DNA from: 1-14-0-10-37-14 sp037130845
GTDB taxonomy: Bacteria > Patescibacteriota > Patescibacteriia > Patescibacteriales > Patescibacteriaceae
Direction of reading: 5' to 3'
Assembly: GCA_037130845.1 (NCBI GenBank)
Contig: JBAXSE010000011.1
Coordinates: 1 to 46,702, forward strand
DNA: 46,702 nucleotides
The notes under the pieces were generated by a model that saw only the letters and a program-made list of their open reading frames with translations, ran no database searches and had not been told where the DNA came from. Within the stretch, counting starts at the first letter, position 1. Each line of letters opens with the position of its first letter. Below are positions 38,807 through 46,702 of the stretch, in pieces. The translations under genes were made by a program, and so were the position numbers.

Positions 38807-38960
38807 TTCTATTTTTATATTATTGGCAGTAGCCGGAATATCGTGACAAGTTATGATGTAGATTCCCGCCGGAGTCTATCCAATCTTTGGCGGGCAGAAA
38901 TAAGACTAATAAAAAACGGGCATTAAAAAAAATCACACAAGCTAAAAATTCACAAAGCAT

Positions 38961-38992
38961 AAAAAGCCACCCAAAAATAAGGTGGCTTTTAA
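38961..38992 (-). terminator. Terminator of the HGN kinase-like gene
   Basis: AAAAGCCACC-loop-GGTGGCTTTT, on the minus strand just 3' of the stop. Confidence 0.75.
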
Positions 38993-39011
38993 TTTTTAAT
39001 TCGCCTTAGGG

Positions 39012-40160
39012 CTACCCCAACAATTCCTTCCTGAGATAGGCCTCTTTCTCGTCCGAGACATCATTGATGATCATAGCGAAGGCCCGCAGCTTAGTCAGCT
39101 TGATGACGGCTTCGCCGGCTGCCGGATTGTCCCGGTAGTGCTCCATGATTTCTCCTTCCGCTCCGCCGATATAGGCTTGAGCTTGAGCTAAATCCAATCG
39201 AAGCACGGCATCCTTCAGGGCATCACCCAAATCATAGACTAAGGCCAGCTCGTGGTTATTGGTCTCGCCCGGCCGCTGCCAATCACTGAGATAGGCTTGG
39301 CCGTCCTCGGCATATTTGATATTATCCAAATTGGCATTGCCATGGACGAAGGCATAATCATCATCGGCCAGCTGGCCCGCCTCGATGGCCGGACGGAAGA
39401 TCTGCATCTTGGCCGACACCACCGCCTTGAGCCGTTCATCGCCGGTATCCTCCAGGATATTCTCGGAATTCTCCAGATAGCCGTCAAAGTTGTCAAAATA
39501 ATCCTCGAAGACCAGCTGTTCCAGTTCGGTCTTGTCGGCGATCTTTTCCTCGCTCATAATCTCTTGGATCATCTCGGTGGCCCGCAGCTTGGTCTGTAGC
39601 TTGAGCAAGGTAGCCGCCATAGCGCTGCCCTCCGCCTCGCCGTAGCCTTCAAATTTCTTCGCCTGCTCTTGCGTCTTTTTCAAAATATACAGATCCCCTG
39701 CCGCCTGGTAGCGGTTGCCCTCTACCAGCCTGTCAGCCGAGATGGTTTCGCCGTCGGTAAATTTGTCCAGCTTCAGGTTGATGATGATCTCGCGGTTCAG
39801 CCAGCGCTCGGCTTCTTCTTGATTGGTCAGGTCCCAATTGATATAATCCTTGGCGCGGTTCGGATCATAGGCCTCATCGACTGGCGCAATGGTGCGCAGG
39901 CTCAGATTCTCTCCGCCGCGCGCTACCTCCAGGTCCAAAAAGCGATCGTTTTCGTTTTCTATATCGATCTCATTTATTTTTTCAACCGCTTGCTTTTCGA
40001 TGCCTGCATCAGCTTTGCCCATTTCCAACTTATCAAAAACAGCCTTGGTCCTCTCCCACAATTTTTGTCCGTAGCCCGTCAGCTGTTCGGATGGATTGTT
40101 TTTCTGTTCGACCGGCGGGACTGCCTTTTGGTTGAAGCCGCCGAATTGTTCACTGGCCAT
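39012..40160 (-). CDS. Aminoglycoside-phosphotransferase-like protein with HGN instead of HGD
   Basis: 382 residues, cytoplasmic. Residues about 135-340 resemble a phosphotransferase/choline-kinase fold: a nucleotide-loop-like segment near LVEGNRYQAAGDLYILKK (Lys near 165), and VHGNANLDNIKYAEDGQAYLSDWQ (about 272-296), where HGD is HGN (Asn275) but the downstream Asp of the SDWQ segment is kept. The N-terminal about 60 residues are charged and linker-like. The substrate is unknown, and activity is uncertain because of the Asp to Asn change. No promoter is clear; a terminator hairpin of the upstream gene sits 14 bases before the ATG, so expression may rely on read-through. Confidence 0.75.
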   Translation of the reverse strand: MASEQFGGFNQKAVPPVEQKNNPSEQLTGYGQKLWERTKAVFDKLEMGKADAGIEKQAVEKINEIDIENENDRFLDLEVARGGENLSLRTIAPVDEAYDPNRAKDYINWDLTNQEEAERWLNREIIINLKLDKFTDGETISADRLVEGNRYQAAGDLYILKKTQEQAKKFEGYGEAEGSAMAATLLKLQTKLRATEMIQEIMSEEKIADKTELEQLVFEDYFDNFDGYLENSENILEDTGDERLKAVVSAKMQIFRPAIEAGQLADDDYAFVHGNANLDNIKYAEDGQAYLSDWQRPGETNNHELALVYDLGDALKDAVLRLDLAQAQAYIGGAEGEIMEHYRDNPAAGEAVIKLTKLRAFAMIINDVSDEKEAYLRKELLG

Positions 40161-40173
40161 ATTGTTGCAATTT

Positions 40174-40200
40174 AAAAAGGAGGGTTATCTAACCCTCCTT
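40174..40200 (-). terminator. Terminator of the membrane-anchored orphan gene
   Basis: AAGGAGGGTTA-GA-TAACCCTCCTT, a perfect palindrome followed by TTT on the minus strand. It also places an SD-like AGGAGGG in the region before the next gene, but too far to act as its ribosome binding site. Confidence 0.75.
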
Positions 40201-40224
40201 CTATTATAGATTCAATCAACCTGC

Positions 40225-40755
40225 TTAGCAACTTTGCGTTGCTACAGTAGACCTAAGGCCTTTGACCTCCATGATGCGTCGGAGTGAATTTGCCAATTCT
40301 TCTCTGAGCGGTCCGTAGGCTCTTTCGACTCCCATACCGATCAAGCGATGTGTGACGACATCATATTTGAATGCCACCAATTCACCGTTCGGCAACTTGA
40401 CTTTGATGAAAGAACTGTTGGCCGGCCGATTTACCACCAAGAAATCCGCAACATTCCTGAAATCCAGACCGGCATCTTGCAGAGCCTTGAACATCTCGCA
40501 AAGCGCTGCTTTGAGATTGTCTCTACCCAAAGCCGCTCGGTCGAGAGATAGGATACTGCCCCATTTCTGCATAATCAGCTTTTCTTTTTCTGCTTGTGAT
40601 ACTTTTTCGGCTTTTTTCAAGAAGCGGGCGCGTTTACCTTCCGCGTAGTGCAGTGGATCAGAATCAATCCCTCTGCCAAAATTGTAAACCGCAATCATTC
40701 CGCCAATAGCTAGAATAAGCAAACCCAAGACAATAACCAAAAACAATGGAAACAT
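40225..40755 (-). CDS. Membrane-anchored hypothetical protein
   Basis: 176 residues from the ATG at 40755, which has GAGG nine bases upstream; the ORF could be extended to 40818, but that extension would cover the -10 box. One N-terminal transmembrane helix (about 3-25), then a charged linker and a cytoplasmic or external mixed alpha/beta domain (FLVVNRPANSSFIKVKLPNGELVAFKYDVVTHRLIGMG). Not recognised. Confidence 0.65.
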   Translation of the reverse strand: MFPLFLVIVLGLLILAIGGMIAVYNFGRGIDSDPLHYAEGKRARFLKKAEKVSQAEKEKLIMQKWGSILSLDRAALGRDNLKAALCEMFKALQDAGLDFRNVADFLVVNRPANSSFIKVKLPNGELVAFKYDVVTHRLIGMGVERAYGPLREELANSLRRIMEVKGLRSTVATQSC

Positions 40756-40806
40756 GATAAAACCTCTATAAATTTTGAATAATACTATTAAATACTTTAT
40801 GACTCT

Positions 40807-40835
40807 ATTATAGCACAAACTGCTAAAAAAGTCAA
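40807..40835 (-). promoter_or_regulatory. Promoter of the membrane-anchored orphan
   Basis: TTGACT (40830-40835), 17 bases, TATAAT (40807-40812), preceded by TGC as in extended -10 promoters; leader about 45 bases. Confidence 0.75.
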
Positions 40836-40872
40836 TCTGTAGTTAAAATACCTTTATTTTAGCCAAAATAGT

Positions 40873-40900
40873 AAAAGCCGCCCCTGTGGTAGGGACGGCT
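40873..40900 (-). terminator. Terminator of the membrane protein gene at 40906
   Basis: AGCCGTCCCT-ACCAC-AGGGGCGGCTTTT on the minus strand, immediately 3' of the stop. Confidence 0.75.
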
Positions 40901-40905
40901 GAGAT

Positions 40906-41811
40906 TTAAGATTGTATTAATAGGAACAAGAAGCCAGCTAAGGACAGGGACAAAGAAACGATATATGCAGCAGTATGCGCTCGAGTGGCTAATGCTCCAG
41001 CTATAGCCAAGGCCATAGCAAGCATCATAAAGACGAAGCAGATTCCGCCAGTGGCCGTAATACCAAACAGGATAGCGATCAAGCCCGCCATACCCGCCAA
41101 AAAGGCAAACAAAGAAACAACCCTACGAACTACCGCATTGCGTTCGTTCATAACTATGGATATTATCAGGAATACGGCAGCCATAATCCAACAGAAGTAA
41201 AAAAACTTCAAAGTCATTGAGTCTTCGTAGATTAAGGTCGCTTCTTCCCACATAGCAATCACACCGCCGTTGGTACGCATGGCATAAAGATTCTTGCCCT
41301 TATAAACCCGCTGTGGGAGGCCGAAATTAAGAGCGTAATAATCCGGCTTATCTGGCACCCAAGAAAATTTATCACTTCCTTCAGGATAATGGTTCAACTT
41401 AGTAGCTATCACTTGCTCGTGCAGCGGAATCTTACAGACTGTCTGCGCTTCGATCATCTTGTCTTGGAGATTAGTCCAATTCAAAACCGTATTGTAAAGG
41501 TAAATATGATCTAACACAGAATCGACTGTAACATTGCGATAGATCTGCTTGACTCCTGCCGGCAGCCGCTGGTTACTGGCGTCGATAATCTGCAAAACGA
41601 TATAGTGATCATCTTGCATCTCCACCCTTTTGCGGCCGAGTAGACCATATTTGTTATAGATTTCACCGCCCTTACCGTCTGCCCTGCTCTGGCTTAGGCC
41701 ATGCGGAGGCAGTGGTTCTGTTGGATTCCTCAGTATTGGTGGTATTGACAACAAAGGATAGCAGGCCAGCAAAAACAAAGTGGTTAACAGGACAAAATAA
41801 AGCTTTTTCAC
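40906..41811 (-). CDS. Membrane protein with large extracytoplasmic domain
   Basis: 301 residues. A GTG start, decided by AGGAG seven bases upstream. An N-terminal hydrophobic segment (about 3-20, with LFLLAC resembling a lipobox) is followed by an extracytoplasmic domain of about 170 residues with no recognised fold, and then four transmembrane helices (about 200-300) with a basic loop (MNERNAVVRRVV). The layout of an exported domain followed by a membrane bundle suggests an envelope role. Confidence 0.65.
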   Translation of the reverse strand: MKKLYFVLLTTLFLLACYPLLSIPPILRNPTEPLPPHGLSQSRADGKGGEIYNKYGLLGRKRVEMQDDHYIVLQIIDASNQRLPAGVKQIYRNVTVDSVLDHIYLYNTVLNWTNLQDKMIEAQTVCKIPLHEQVIATKLNHYPEGSDKFSWVPDKPDYYALNFGLPQRVYKGKNLYAMRTNGGVIAMWEEATLIYEDSMTLKFFYFCWIMAAVFLIISIVMNERNAVVRRVVSLFAFLAGMAGLIAILFGITATGGICFVFMMLAMALAIAGALATRAHTAAYIVSLSLSLAGFLFLLIQS

Positions 41812-41861
41812 GTAAAACTCCTAAATACTGATAAATGATTAATTGTTAATGTAAGGCCTAA

Positions 41862-41890
41862 ATTATGGGATACTTTAGCATAAATGTCAA
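41862..41890 (-). promoter_or_regulatory. Promoter of the membrane protein gene
   Basis: TTGACA (41885-41890), 17 bases, CATAAT (41862-41867) on the minus strand. Confidence 0.7.
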
Positions 41891-41927
41891 GTATAGGCCC
41901 AATTTTAGCCTATTTTGGCCAAATAAA

Positions 41928-41951
41928 TACCGCCCCATAAGGAGGCGGTAC
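41928..41951 (-). terminator. Terminator of guaB
   Basis: CCGCCTCCTTATGGGGCGG followed by TATTTATTT on the minus strand, directly 3' of the stop. Confidence 0.65.
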
Positions 41952-41955
41952 AAGA

Positions 41956-43482
41956 CTAATAGTCGTGCTGTTTTCTGGCCGTATAATTCGGCGCGTCTTT
42001 GATATTGTCTATATCGTGCGGATGCGATTCATTGCGAGCCGCATCGGTCAGGCGATAGAAATCGACTTTGGCCTGCAGTTCGCTGATATTGGCAGCGCCG
42101 AGATAGCCGAGACCGGAACGCAAACCGCCCAAAAGCTGGACAATCACCTGGGCCAGTTCGCCTTTGTATTCGACTTCGCCTTCGATGCCTTCCGGCACTA
42201 CCTTGTCGAGAGCGACCTCGCCTTGGCCATAACGCTCACGCGAAGCCTTGTTGGCCAGCATCGCTCCCAGCGATCCCATGCCGCGATAGATCTTGACCGC
42301 CTTGTTGCCTCGGTAATATTTGATGCCGGGAGCTTCATCAGTTCCGGCTAAGAGCCGGCCCAGCATCACCGTGCTGGCTCCGAGAGCCAAGGCAATGGTA
42401 ATGTCGCCGGAAAAGTTAATGCCGCCATCACCGCAGACTGTCGTATGGCTGCCGCGCAAGGCTTTGGCGCAATTGTAGATAGCCGTGGCTTGCGGACAGC
42501 CGATGCCGGCCTCGATTCTGGTAGTACAGATAGACCCGGGTCCTTGGCCCACACGGATGCAATCGGCTCCGGCCTTGGCTAGGCGCTTGGCTGAATCCCC
42601 TTCGGAGACATTGCCGGCCATAATCTCGAAATCAGGATATTCCCGCTTGATATGCCCGATGATGACTTCCATCCGGCGCGTATCGCCGTGAGCCGTATCA
42701 ATGATCAGCAGATCCGCCTTGGCCTTGGCTAGCAACTCCAAACGTTCGCCGATATCATCACCGACTCCGATAGCAGCCGCCACTCGCAGGCGGCCGTCTT
42801 GATCGATCGTATAGCCATGCGAATCGTCTTTGACTATCCTCTCGACATCGGCATAAGTATAGATGCCGCGCAACTGCCCGGACGGACCGAGCACCGGCAG
42901 AATCTTCTTTTTGTTGCTGCTCATGATGTCATAAGCACCGGCAACATCGATATCGCCATCGGCGCTGAGGACATCGGCTGACATGATCTGCGCGATCGTC
43001 TGGCTCTTGTCGCGGCAAAAATCGAAATCATTGCGTGTCACAATGCCGATCACCTTGCGGTCGCCATCGACTACCGGGAAGCTGAAGAAGTCATACTCCT
43101 TCTTGGCTTTCATAGCCAAGACCGATTCGACGCTGCGGTCCGCCTGGATACAGATCGGATTGGTGATAAAGGCATTGAGATGAAACTTAACCTTGGTCAC
43201 CTGGTCAGCCTGTTCCTTGGGCGTCAGATTCTTGTGGATGGCGCCCATGCCGCCCGCCTTGGCCATGGCGATGGCCATCTTGGCCTCCGTCACAGTATCC
43301 ATGCACGATGACAAGATCGGTATACTTAGCCCGATTTTCTCGGTCAATTGCGTCGATAAATCCACGTTGTTGGGCAAGACCAACGAATAACCCGTCTTGA
43401 GACGGATATCGCCGAAGCTTAAGCCCAGGCCCAAGCGGTCCATCTTGGCAAAAAAACCATCAACTTTACTTCTTGCTTTCAT
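41956..43482 (-). CDS. guaB: IMP dehydrogenase
   Basis: 508 residues, normal IMPDH length. It oxidises IMP to XMP with NAD+, the committed step to GMP. N-terminal LSFGDIRLKTGYSLV, two CBS domains (about 105-225), the catalytic loop GPGSICTTR with Cys319, and the flap with the adjacent YRGMGSLGAM segment, as in bacterial GuaB. The C-terminus lacks extra domains. AGGGGGA lies seven bases before the ATG. It stands alone in its transcript; the divergent PurA-like gene in the same window would draw on the same IMP branch point if it used IMP. Confidence 0.96.
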   Translation of the reverse strand: MKARSKVDGFFAKMDRLGLGLSFGDIRLKTGYSLVLPNNVDLSTQLTEKIGLSIPILSSCMDTVTEAKMAIAMAKAGGMGAIHKNLTPKEQADQVTKVKFHLNAFITNPICIQADRSVESVLAMKAKKEYDFFSFPVVDGDRKVIGIVTRNDFDFCRDKSQTIAQIMSADVLSADGDIDVAGAYDIMSSNKKKILPVLGPSGQLRGIYTYADVERIVKDDSHGYTIDQDGRLRVAAAIGVGDDIGERLELLAKAKADLLIIDTAHGDTRRMEVIIGHIKREYPDFEIMAGNVSEGDSAKRLAKAGADCIRVGQGPGSICTTRIEAGIGCPQATAIYNCAKALRGSHTTVCGDGGINFSGDITIALALGASTVMLGRLLAGTDEAPGIKYYRGNKAVKIYRGMGSLGAMLANKASRERYGQGEVALDKVVPEGIEGEVEYKGELAQVIVQLLGGLRSGLGYLGAANISELQAKVDFYRLTDAARNESHPHDIDNIKDAPNYTARKQHDY

Positions 43483-43530
43483 GATTAATCCCCCTTTGGT
43501 TTAAAAGAACTTATATTTTAAATTATTGTA

Positions 43531-43558
43531 ATACTACAGGATTTTGGCTATTTGTCAA
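43531..43558 (-). promoter_or_regulatory. Promoter of guaB
   Basis: TTGACA (43553-43558), 16 bases, TAGTAT (43531-43536) on the minus strand. Confidence 0.65.
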
Positions 43559-43806
43559 CCCCGAAAAGCTACACCTCGGGGCAAGCGCTATCTCAGGGCG
43601 AGCTCCGAAAAAAACTCAACTTCGCTATCTCGGGGCGAGTCCCATCAAACACAACTTCCCTACTTCAAGGCAGGCCTATCAATCTTGCTATTAGCAACAA
43701 CTGCAATTTATGCCAAATAATAAGTTGTGAAAATAAGAATGATCAAATACTGGCCATAACCATTTGAGCTATACTTGTGCCGTCCACCGCAAATCCTTGA
43801 ATTTAA

Positions 43807-43835
43807 TTGACCCTATTGTATTTATTTGTTATTAT
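43807..43835 (+). promoter_or_regulatory. Promoter of the Cys-rich protein gene
   Basis: TTGACC (43807-43812), 17 bases, TATTAT (43830-43835), about 60 bases before the ATG. Confidence 0.6.
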
Positions 43836-43900
43836 TATATTAATTCTTCAAATAGAAATGACTTTAAAATTTTTATAATCTTACAAATTAATTCAAAACT

Positions 43901-45958
43901 ATGCAAAACAGTTTTGTTAAAGTAGCACGCTTGCTTTTAGGCTCATCTTTTAGCCTAGCAATCGCCATACTTTGCATCGGCTTCACGGCACAAGCGCAAA
44001 TCAACCCAAGCGCCGTACTAGCCAAGCCGGCTAATCTTACAAATACCAGCATCCAAAATGCCGTGACATTAACACCTGGAGTAGGCAACGGCTACATCCT
44101 TAACCCTAATTTAAAAAAACTCAAAGACCAGTGCTTACGAACAATGGGCTGCACCCAAGATAATGATTGTACTTTCTTTGACTGCATCCCAGGCGAACCA
44201 GATTGGCAAGCGTCTTTCCAAGGTACCTGCGTTAACAATAAATGTGAATGCAATTTTGATGTTGTACTCAATCAGACTCCATGCCCAGCCCTCACTCCCA
44301 GATGCTCTGTAATAGTCGGTCCGAGCGGAGATAACACTGGCACCAAATGCAATCAATGCAACGACGCCACTGACTGCGCCGGCAAACCTTCCGCATGCGT
44401 TGGGATAAACCTAGTTGACTACAACCCGCAATGTTTAGCGGGACGCTGCAACTATGGAACTACCTACACTCAATGCGCAGTCGCCTGCGCCGTTGTCGAT
44501 GGCAAAGCAAAATGCGTCGATTGCGCTACCGACAGCCAATGCGTCAAAAAGGTTGATTCATGTGCGACTCCTTATGACAAACAAGGCTTTAAGGCTATCT
44601 GCAATAAAAACACTTGCATCAATATTCAATCCAGCCTCACTAACTGCGGCAAACAATTCTGCTATCAACAAGACGACAAAACAAATGCCATTTGCGTAGA
44701 CTGTGTAACCGATGGCAATTGCAAGAGCACAGACGCCAAGAAATGCGCCGCTAACCGCAAAAGTTACGACACTTTCAATGTCAAATGCCAAAGCCAAAAG
44801 TGCGTCGCGACACTAGATAAGAATAATCCTTGTTTAGCCCCCAATCCTTATTGCCAAAATGGAGCTTGCGTTGAATGCCAATATAATACCGACTGCGCTT
44901 CCAAAATCACCAATGCGGCTTGCGATTCTGAAACTACCGGTACAAACTACTCCTTATCCAAAGCTGTCTGCACCAATGCCAAATGCAATATGGACAAGAC
45001 AGGCACTCCATTAATCTGCCCTAAGTCCGGTACTCAACCGACCTATTGCCTGGATGCCGGCGGCAAGCTGAGCTGCGTCCAGTGCAAAACCGACGCACAC
45101 TGCGCCTTTACAAATCCCAATTTTGTCTGCAACGGCAATGTCTTGGAAAGTTACAATGCCACTTGCCAAAAGAATAATCGCTGCAATGCGAAAGGCACTC
45201 TAAAAGGAACTACTGATTGCAACGCCTTAAAGCTAGACTGTATGGCCGACAAAGGAAGATGCGCCTGTTCAAAAGACAGTCAATGCTCCGGATTACCAGA
45301 CAAGCTCTCCAAGTGTACTGACTCATATCACTATTCAAAATTTGACAAAATTTGCGACAAAACCAACAATTGCAATCATACCGAAATTAAAATGACCTGC
45401 GCTACAAATACGGTTTGCACCGATACGGCCGACGGAGCCAAATGCACAGCTTGTACCGAAGACGCCAATTGCACTTACATGGCAGGTCAATCCCAATATC
45501 AAAAAGTCTGCAACGACAAAACTTTGACTAGTTATACTTTTGCCTGCCAGAAAGATGACAAAGACCCAGCCGGCAACCGCTGCATCGCCAATCGCAGCGA
45601 CAATCCTTGCGTCAATGGCTGTTACACAGACAACAAAGGCGTCAGCCGCTGCAAGGACTGCACCTCGTCTAGCGAATGCACAAACCCTCCTGTATCTTAT
45701 TGCTCGACCAAAACATCAGGCACTTACTACAGCCCAGGCACTTGCTACAACGGGTCATGCTCCTACCAAGCTAAAACATTATCCTGCGGCAATGTACCAA
45801 TCACATACAGCTGCAAGAATAACAACACCAGAACAATTAGCGGTCCATCCAATAGTTGCCAGCTCCAAGGCTCAAACATCTATTGCGTGCCTGACACGCG
45901 ATTCGAAGAATGCGTCAATTGCAAAAGGGTCGGCGCTCAAATAGTTTGCCAATACTAA
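43901..45958 (+). CDS. Secreted cysteine-rich repeat protein
   Basis: 685 residues. Signal peptide about 1-34 (LAIAILCIGFTAQAQ). The mature protein is made of about eight modules marked by C-x2-C-x2-D-x2-C (CVDCATDSQC, CVDCVTDGNC, CVECQYNTDC, CVQCKTDAHC, CTACTEDANC, CKDCTSSSEC and two variants), spaced by about 60-80 residues with further paired Cys in between. The regular Cys pairs imply disulfide-stabilised knots outside the cell. The family is not recognised; function could be adhesion or a surface layer. No Shine-Dalgarno before the ATG. A strong terminator follows. Confidence 0.75.
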   Translation: MQNSFVKVARLLLGSSFSLAIAILCIGFTAQAQINPSAVLAKPANLTNTSIQNAVTLTPGVGNGYILNPNLKKLKDQCLRTMGCTQDNDCTFFDCIPGEPDWQASFQGTCVNNKCECNFDVVLNQTPCPALTPRCSVIVGPSGDNTGTKCNQCNDATDCAGKPSACVGINLVDYNPQCLAGRCNYGTTYTQCAVACAVVDGKAKCVDCATDSQCVKKVDSCATPYDKQGFKAICNKNTCINIQSSLTNCGKQFCYQQDDKTNAICVDCVTDGNCKSTDAKKCAANRKSYDTFNVKCQSQKCVATLDKNNPCLAPNPYCQNGACVECQYNTDCASKITNAACDSETTGTNYSLSKAVCTNAKCNMDKTGTPLICPKSGTQPTYCLDAGGKLSCVQCKTDAHCAFTNPNFVCNGNVLESYNATCQKNNRCNAKGTLKGTTDCNALKLDCMADKGRCACSKDSQCSGLPDKLSKCTDSYHYSKFDKICDKTNNCNHTEIKMTCATNTVCTDTADGAKCTACTEDANCTYMAGQSQYQKVCNDKTLTSYTFACQKDDKDPAGNRCIANRSDNPCVNGCYTDNKGVSRCKDCTSSSECTNPPVSYCSTKTSGTYYSPGTCYNGSCSYQAKTLSCGNVPITYSCKNNNTRTISGPSNSCQLQGSNIYCVPDTRFEECVNCKRVGAQIVCQY

Positions 45959-45963
45959 GATAT

Positions 45964-45993
45964 AAAAATCCGCTCGGGTCGAGCGGATTTTTT
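45964..45993 (+). terminator. Terminator of the Cys-rich protein gene
   Basis: AAAAATCCGCTC-GGGTC-GAGCGGATTTTTT on the plus strand. Confidence 0.85.
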
Positions 45994-45999
45994 GATATG

Positions 46000-46029
46000 A
46001 AAACGCTCCGACTTTGCGTCGGAGCGTTT
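46000..46029 (-). terminator. Terminator of the small exported protein gene
   Basis: AAACGCTCCGAC-GCAAA-GTCGGAGCGTTTT on the minus strand, adjacent to the convergent terminator. Confidence 0.75.
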
Positions 46030-46032
46030 GAG

Positions 46033-46482
46033 TTATGGCTTGCAATAAACAATGATCGTCCCTACATCTTTGCTGTTGATAATCTTATTATCACCATAAT
46101 AAAAGGCATAAGAGCCGAGATAGAGCGGCATTTGCTTGTGCTCTAATGTATTGGTCTGCCAATCAACACCATCGTTGGTGCTAGTAGCCAGCAGAAATGT
46201 TGGGGGCTTAGTCCCCCATTGGCTATCAGGACCGCTAATCTCGACTTGTAAGCCAGCTAATTCTACTAACGCTTTGTCCGCCTTGGACAAGGTCATTAGT
46301 GAGCTATATTGATAGCCCTTGGCCGCCAAATCTTCTTCGGCGGTTAACACCGGCTTATTATCGACCGGCGCAACTGTAAAGGGCTCGGTTTTAGTATTGC
46401 AGAAAGTAAACAGGCCGATTGTGCCCATTATTAGGCAGGCTATCAAAAACAGCTTGCTGCTAAGAAAAACGGATATTTTCAC
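46033..46482 (-). CDS. Small exported or membrane-anchored hypothetical protein
   Basis: 149 residues from a GTG at 46482, decided by AGGAG seven bases upstream. A single N-terminal hydrophobic segment (about 8-28) acts as signal anchor; a Cys after it (FTFCN) could be a lipid-attachment site, but the lipobox is poor. The external domain of about 115 residues is not recognised. Promoter TTGACA-17-TTTAAT stands upstream. Confidence 0.65.
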   Translation of the reverse strand: MKISVFLSSKLFLIACLIMGTIGLFTFCNTKTEPFTVAPVDNKPVLTAEEDLAAKGYQYSSLMTLSKADKALVELAGLQVEISGPDSQWGTKPPTFLLATSTNDGVDWQTNTLEHKQMPLYLGSYAFYYGDNKIINSKDVGTIIVYCKP

Positions 46483-46533
46483 TACAAAACTCCTTAAATT
46501 GTTACAAAAATGTACTATATTTTGCTTATTTGC

Positions 46534-46562
46534 ATTAAATCACATAGTTTACAGATTGTCAA
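46534..46562 (-). promoter_or_regulatory. Promoter of the small exported protein gene
   Basis: TTGACA (46557-46562), 17 bases, TTTAAT (46534-46539) on the minus strand. Confidence 0.6.
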
Positions 46563-46652
46563 TAGTTCGACCCTTTCGACAAGCTCAAGGCAGGCAGTTC
46601 ACTACTAGGGAATATGTCCTAATATTAGCCATTTGGGCCTAATTTTAGTATG

Positions 46653-46678
46653 AAAACCGCCGGCAAAGCCGGCGGTTT
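46653..46678. terminator. Hairpin terminator near the right edge
   Basis: AAAACCGCCGGC-AAA-GCCGGCGGTTT, a perfect stem. On the minus strand it ends in TTTT and could terminate a gene lying beyond the window. Confidence 0.6.
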
Positions 46679-46702
46679 CTATCTTGCCCGCTACGCGGGC
46701 TT

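Larger units (their letters stand above)
43483..43900. other. Gene-free interval between guaB and the Cys-rich gene
   Basis: Holds the guaB promoter, an imperfect triplicated motif GCTATCTCGGGGCGAG at about 43567-43634 (spacing of about 20-35 bases), and the promoter of the Cys-rich gene. The 71-codon ORF at 43552-43767 crosses the repeats and is not considered real. Confidence 0.5.

Noticed and set aside
43552..43767. 71-codon ORF upstream of the Cys-rich protein
   Set aside because: It overlaps the guaB promoter and the triplicated motif, and shows no credible start site.

Overview
The window looks like a chromosome segment of a Candidate Phyla Radiation (Patescibacteria / Parcubacteria-like) bacterium. 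This is inferred from gene content and style: a compact dcw cluster (mraZ-rsmH-ftsL-ftsI-murF), a very short TsaB, many small membrane or secreted orphan proteins, families of palindromic intergenic repeats, standard stop codon use (TGA is used as a stop), and a mixture of Shine-Dalgarno, SD-less and apparently leaderless starts. I cannot assign a genus. Vegetative promoters of the TTGACA-17-TATAAT kind and hairpin terminators are easy to see throughout.

Layout. 1-6.4 kb: a giant secreted, catalytically altered M4-type metallopeptidase mosaic protein, TspO, and a two-gene lipoprotein/HTH-like operon. 6.4-12.9 kb: the dcw operon (minus strand), starting at a MraZ-box promoter and ending in a membrane metallophosphoesterase. 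13.0-18.9 kb: short TsaB, a PKD-like lipoprotein, and a surface glycosylation set (GT4 glycosyltransferase, membrane beta-propeller-like protein, polytopic GT39/GT83-like transferase). 18.9-23.3 kb: two paralogous coiled-coil proteins, a DEAD-box RNA helicase and an ABC-F ATPase. 23.7-27.0 kb: a P-type cation ATPase operon. 27.1-29.5 kb: an SF2 helicase with seven C-terminal repeats of the phage-integrase-repeat type.

29.6-38.8 kb is the most unusual part. A catalytically dead Nudix/winged-helix regulator (NrtR type) is flanked by copies of an AGTGT-N7-ACACT palindrome and by direct repeats. It precedes a four-gene operon: a kinase-fold protein lacking the catalytic Asp, a von Willebrand A protein with an intact MIDAS, a strongly divergent adenylosuccinate-synthetase-like enzyme with altered GTP and aspartate sites, and an unknown helical protein. 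Convergent to it is a 639-residue nucleotidyltransferase-fold protein, whose promoter diverges from two small genes across a palindrome. I propose this as a candidate undescribed nucleotide/NAD-metabolite-responsive system; the function is inference, but the gene content and operators are visible.

39.0-46.7 kb: a second kinase-fold protein with HGN instead of HGD, two membrane orphans, IMP dehydrogenase, a cysteine-rich secreted repeat protein, and a small exported protein at the right edge. No rRNA, tRNA, CRISPR array or recognisable transposase was found.
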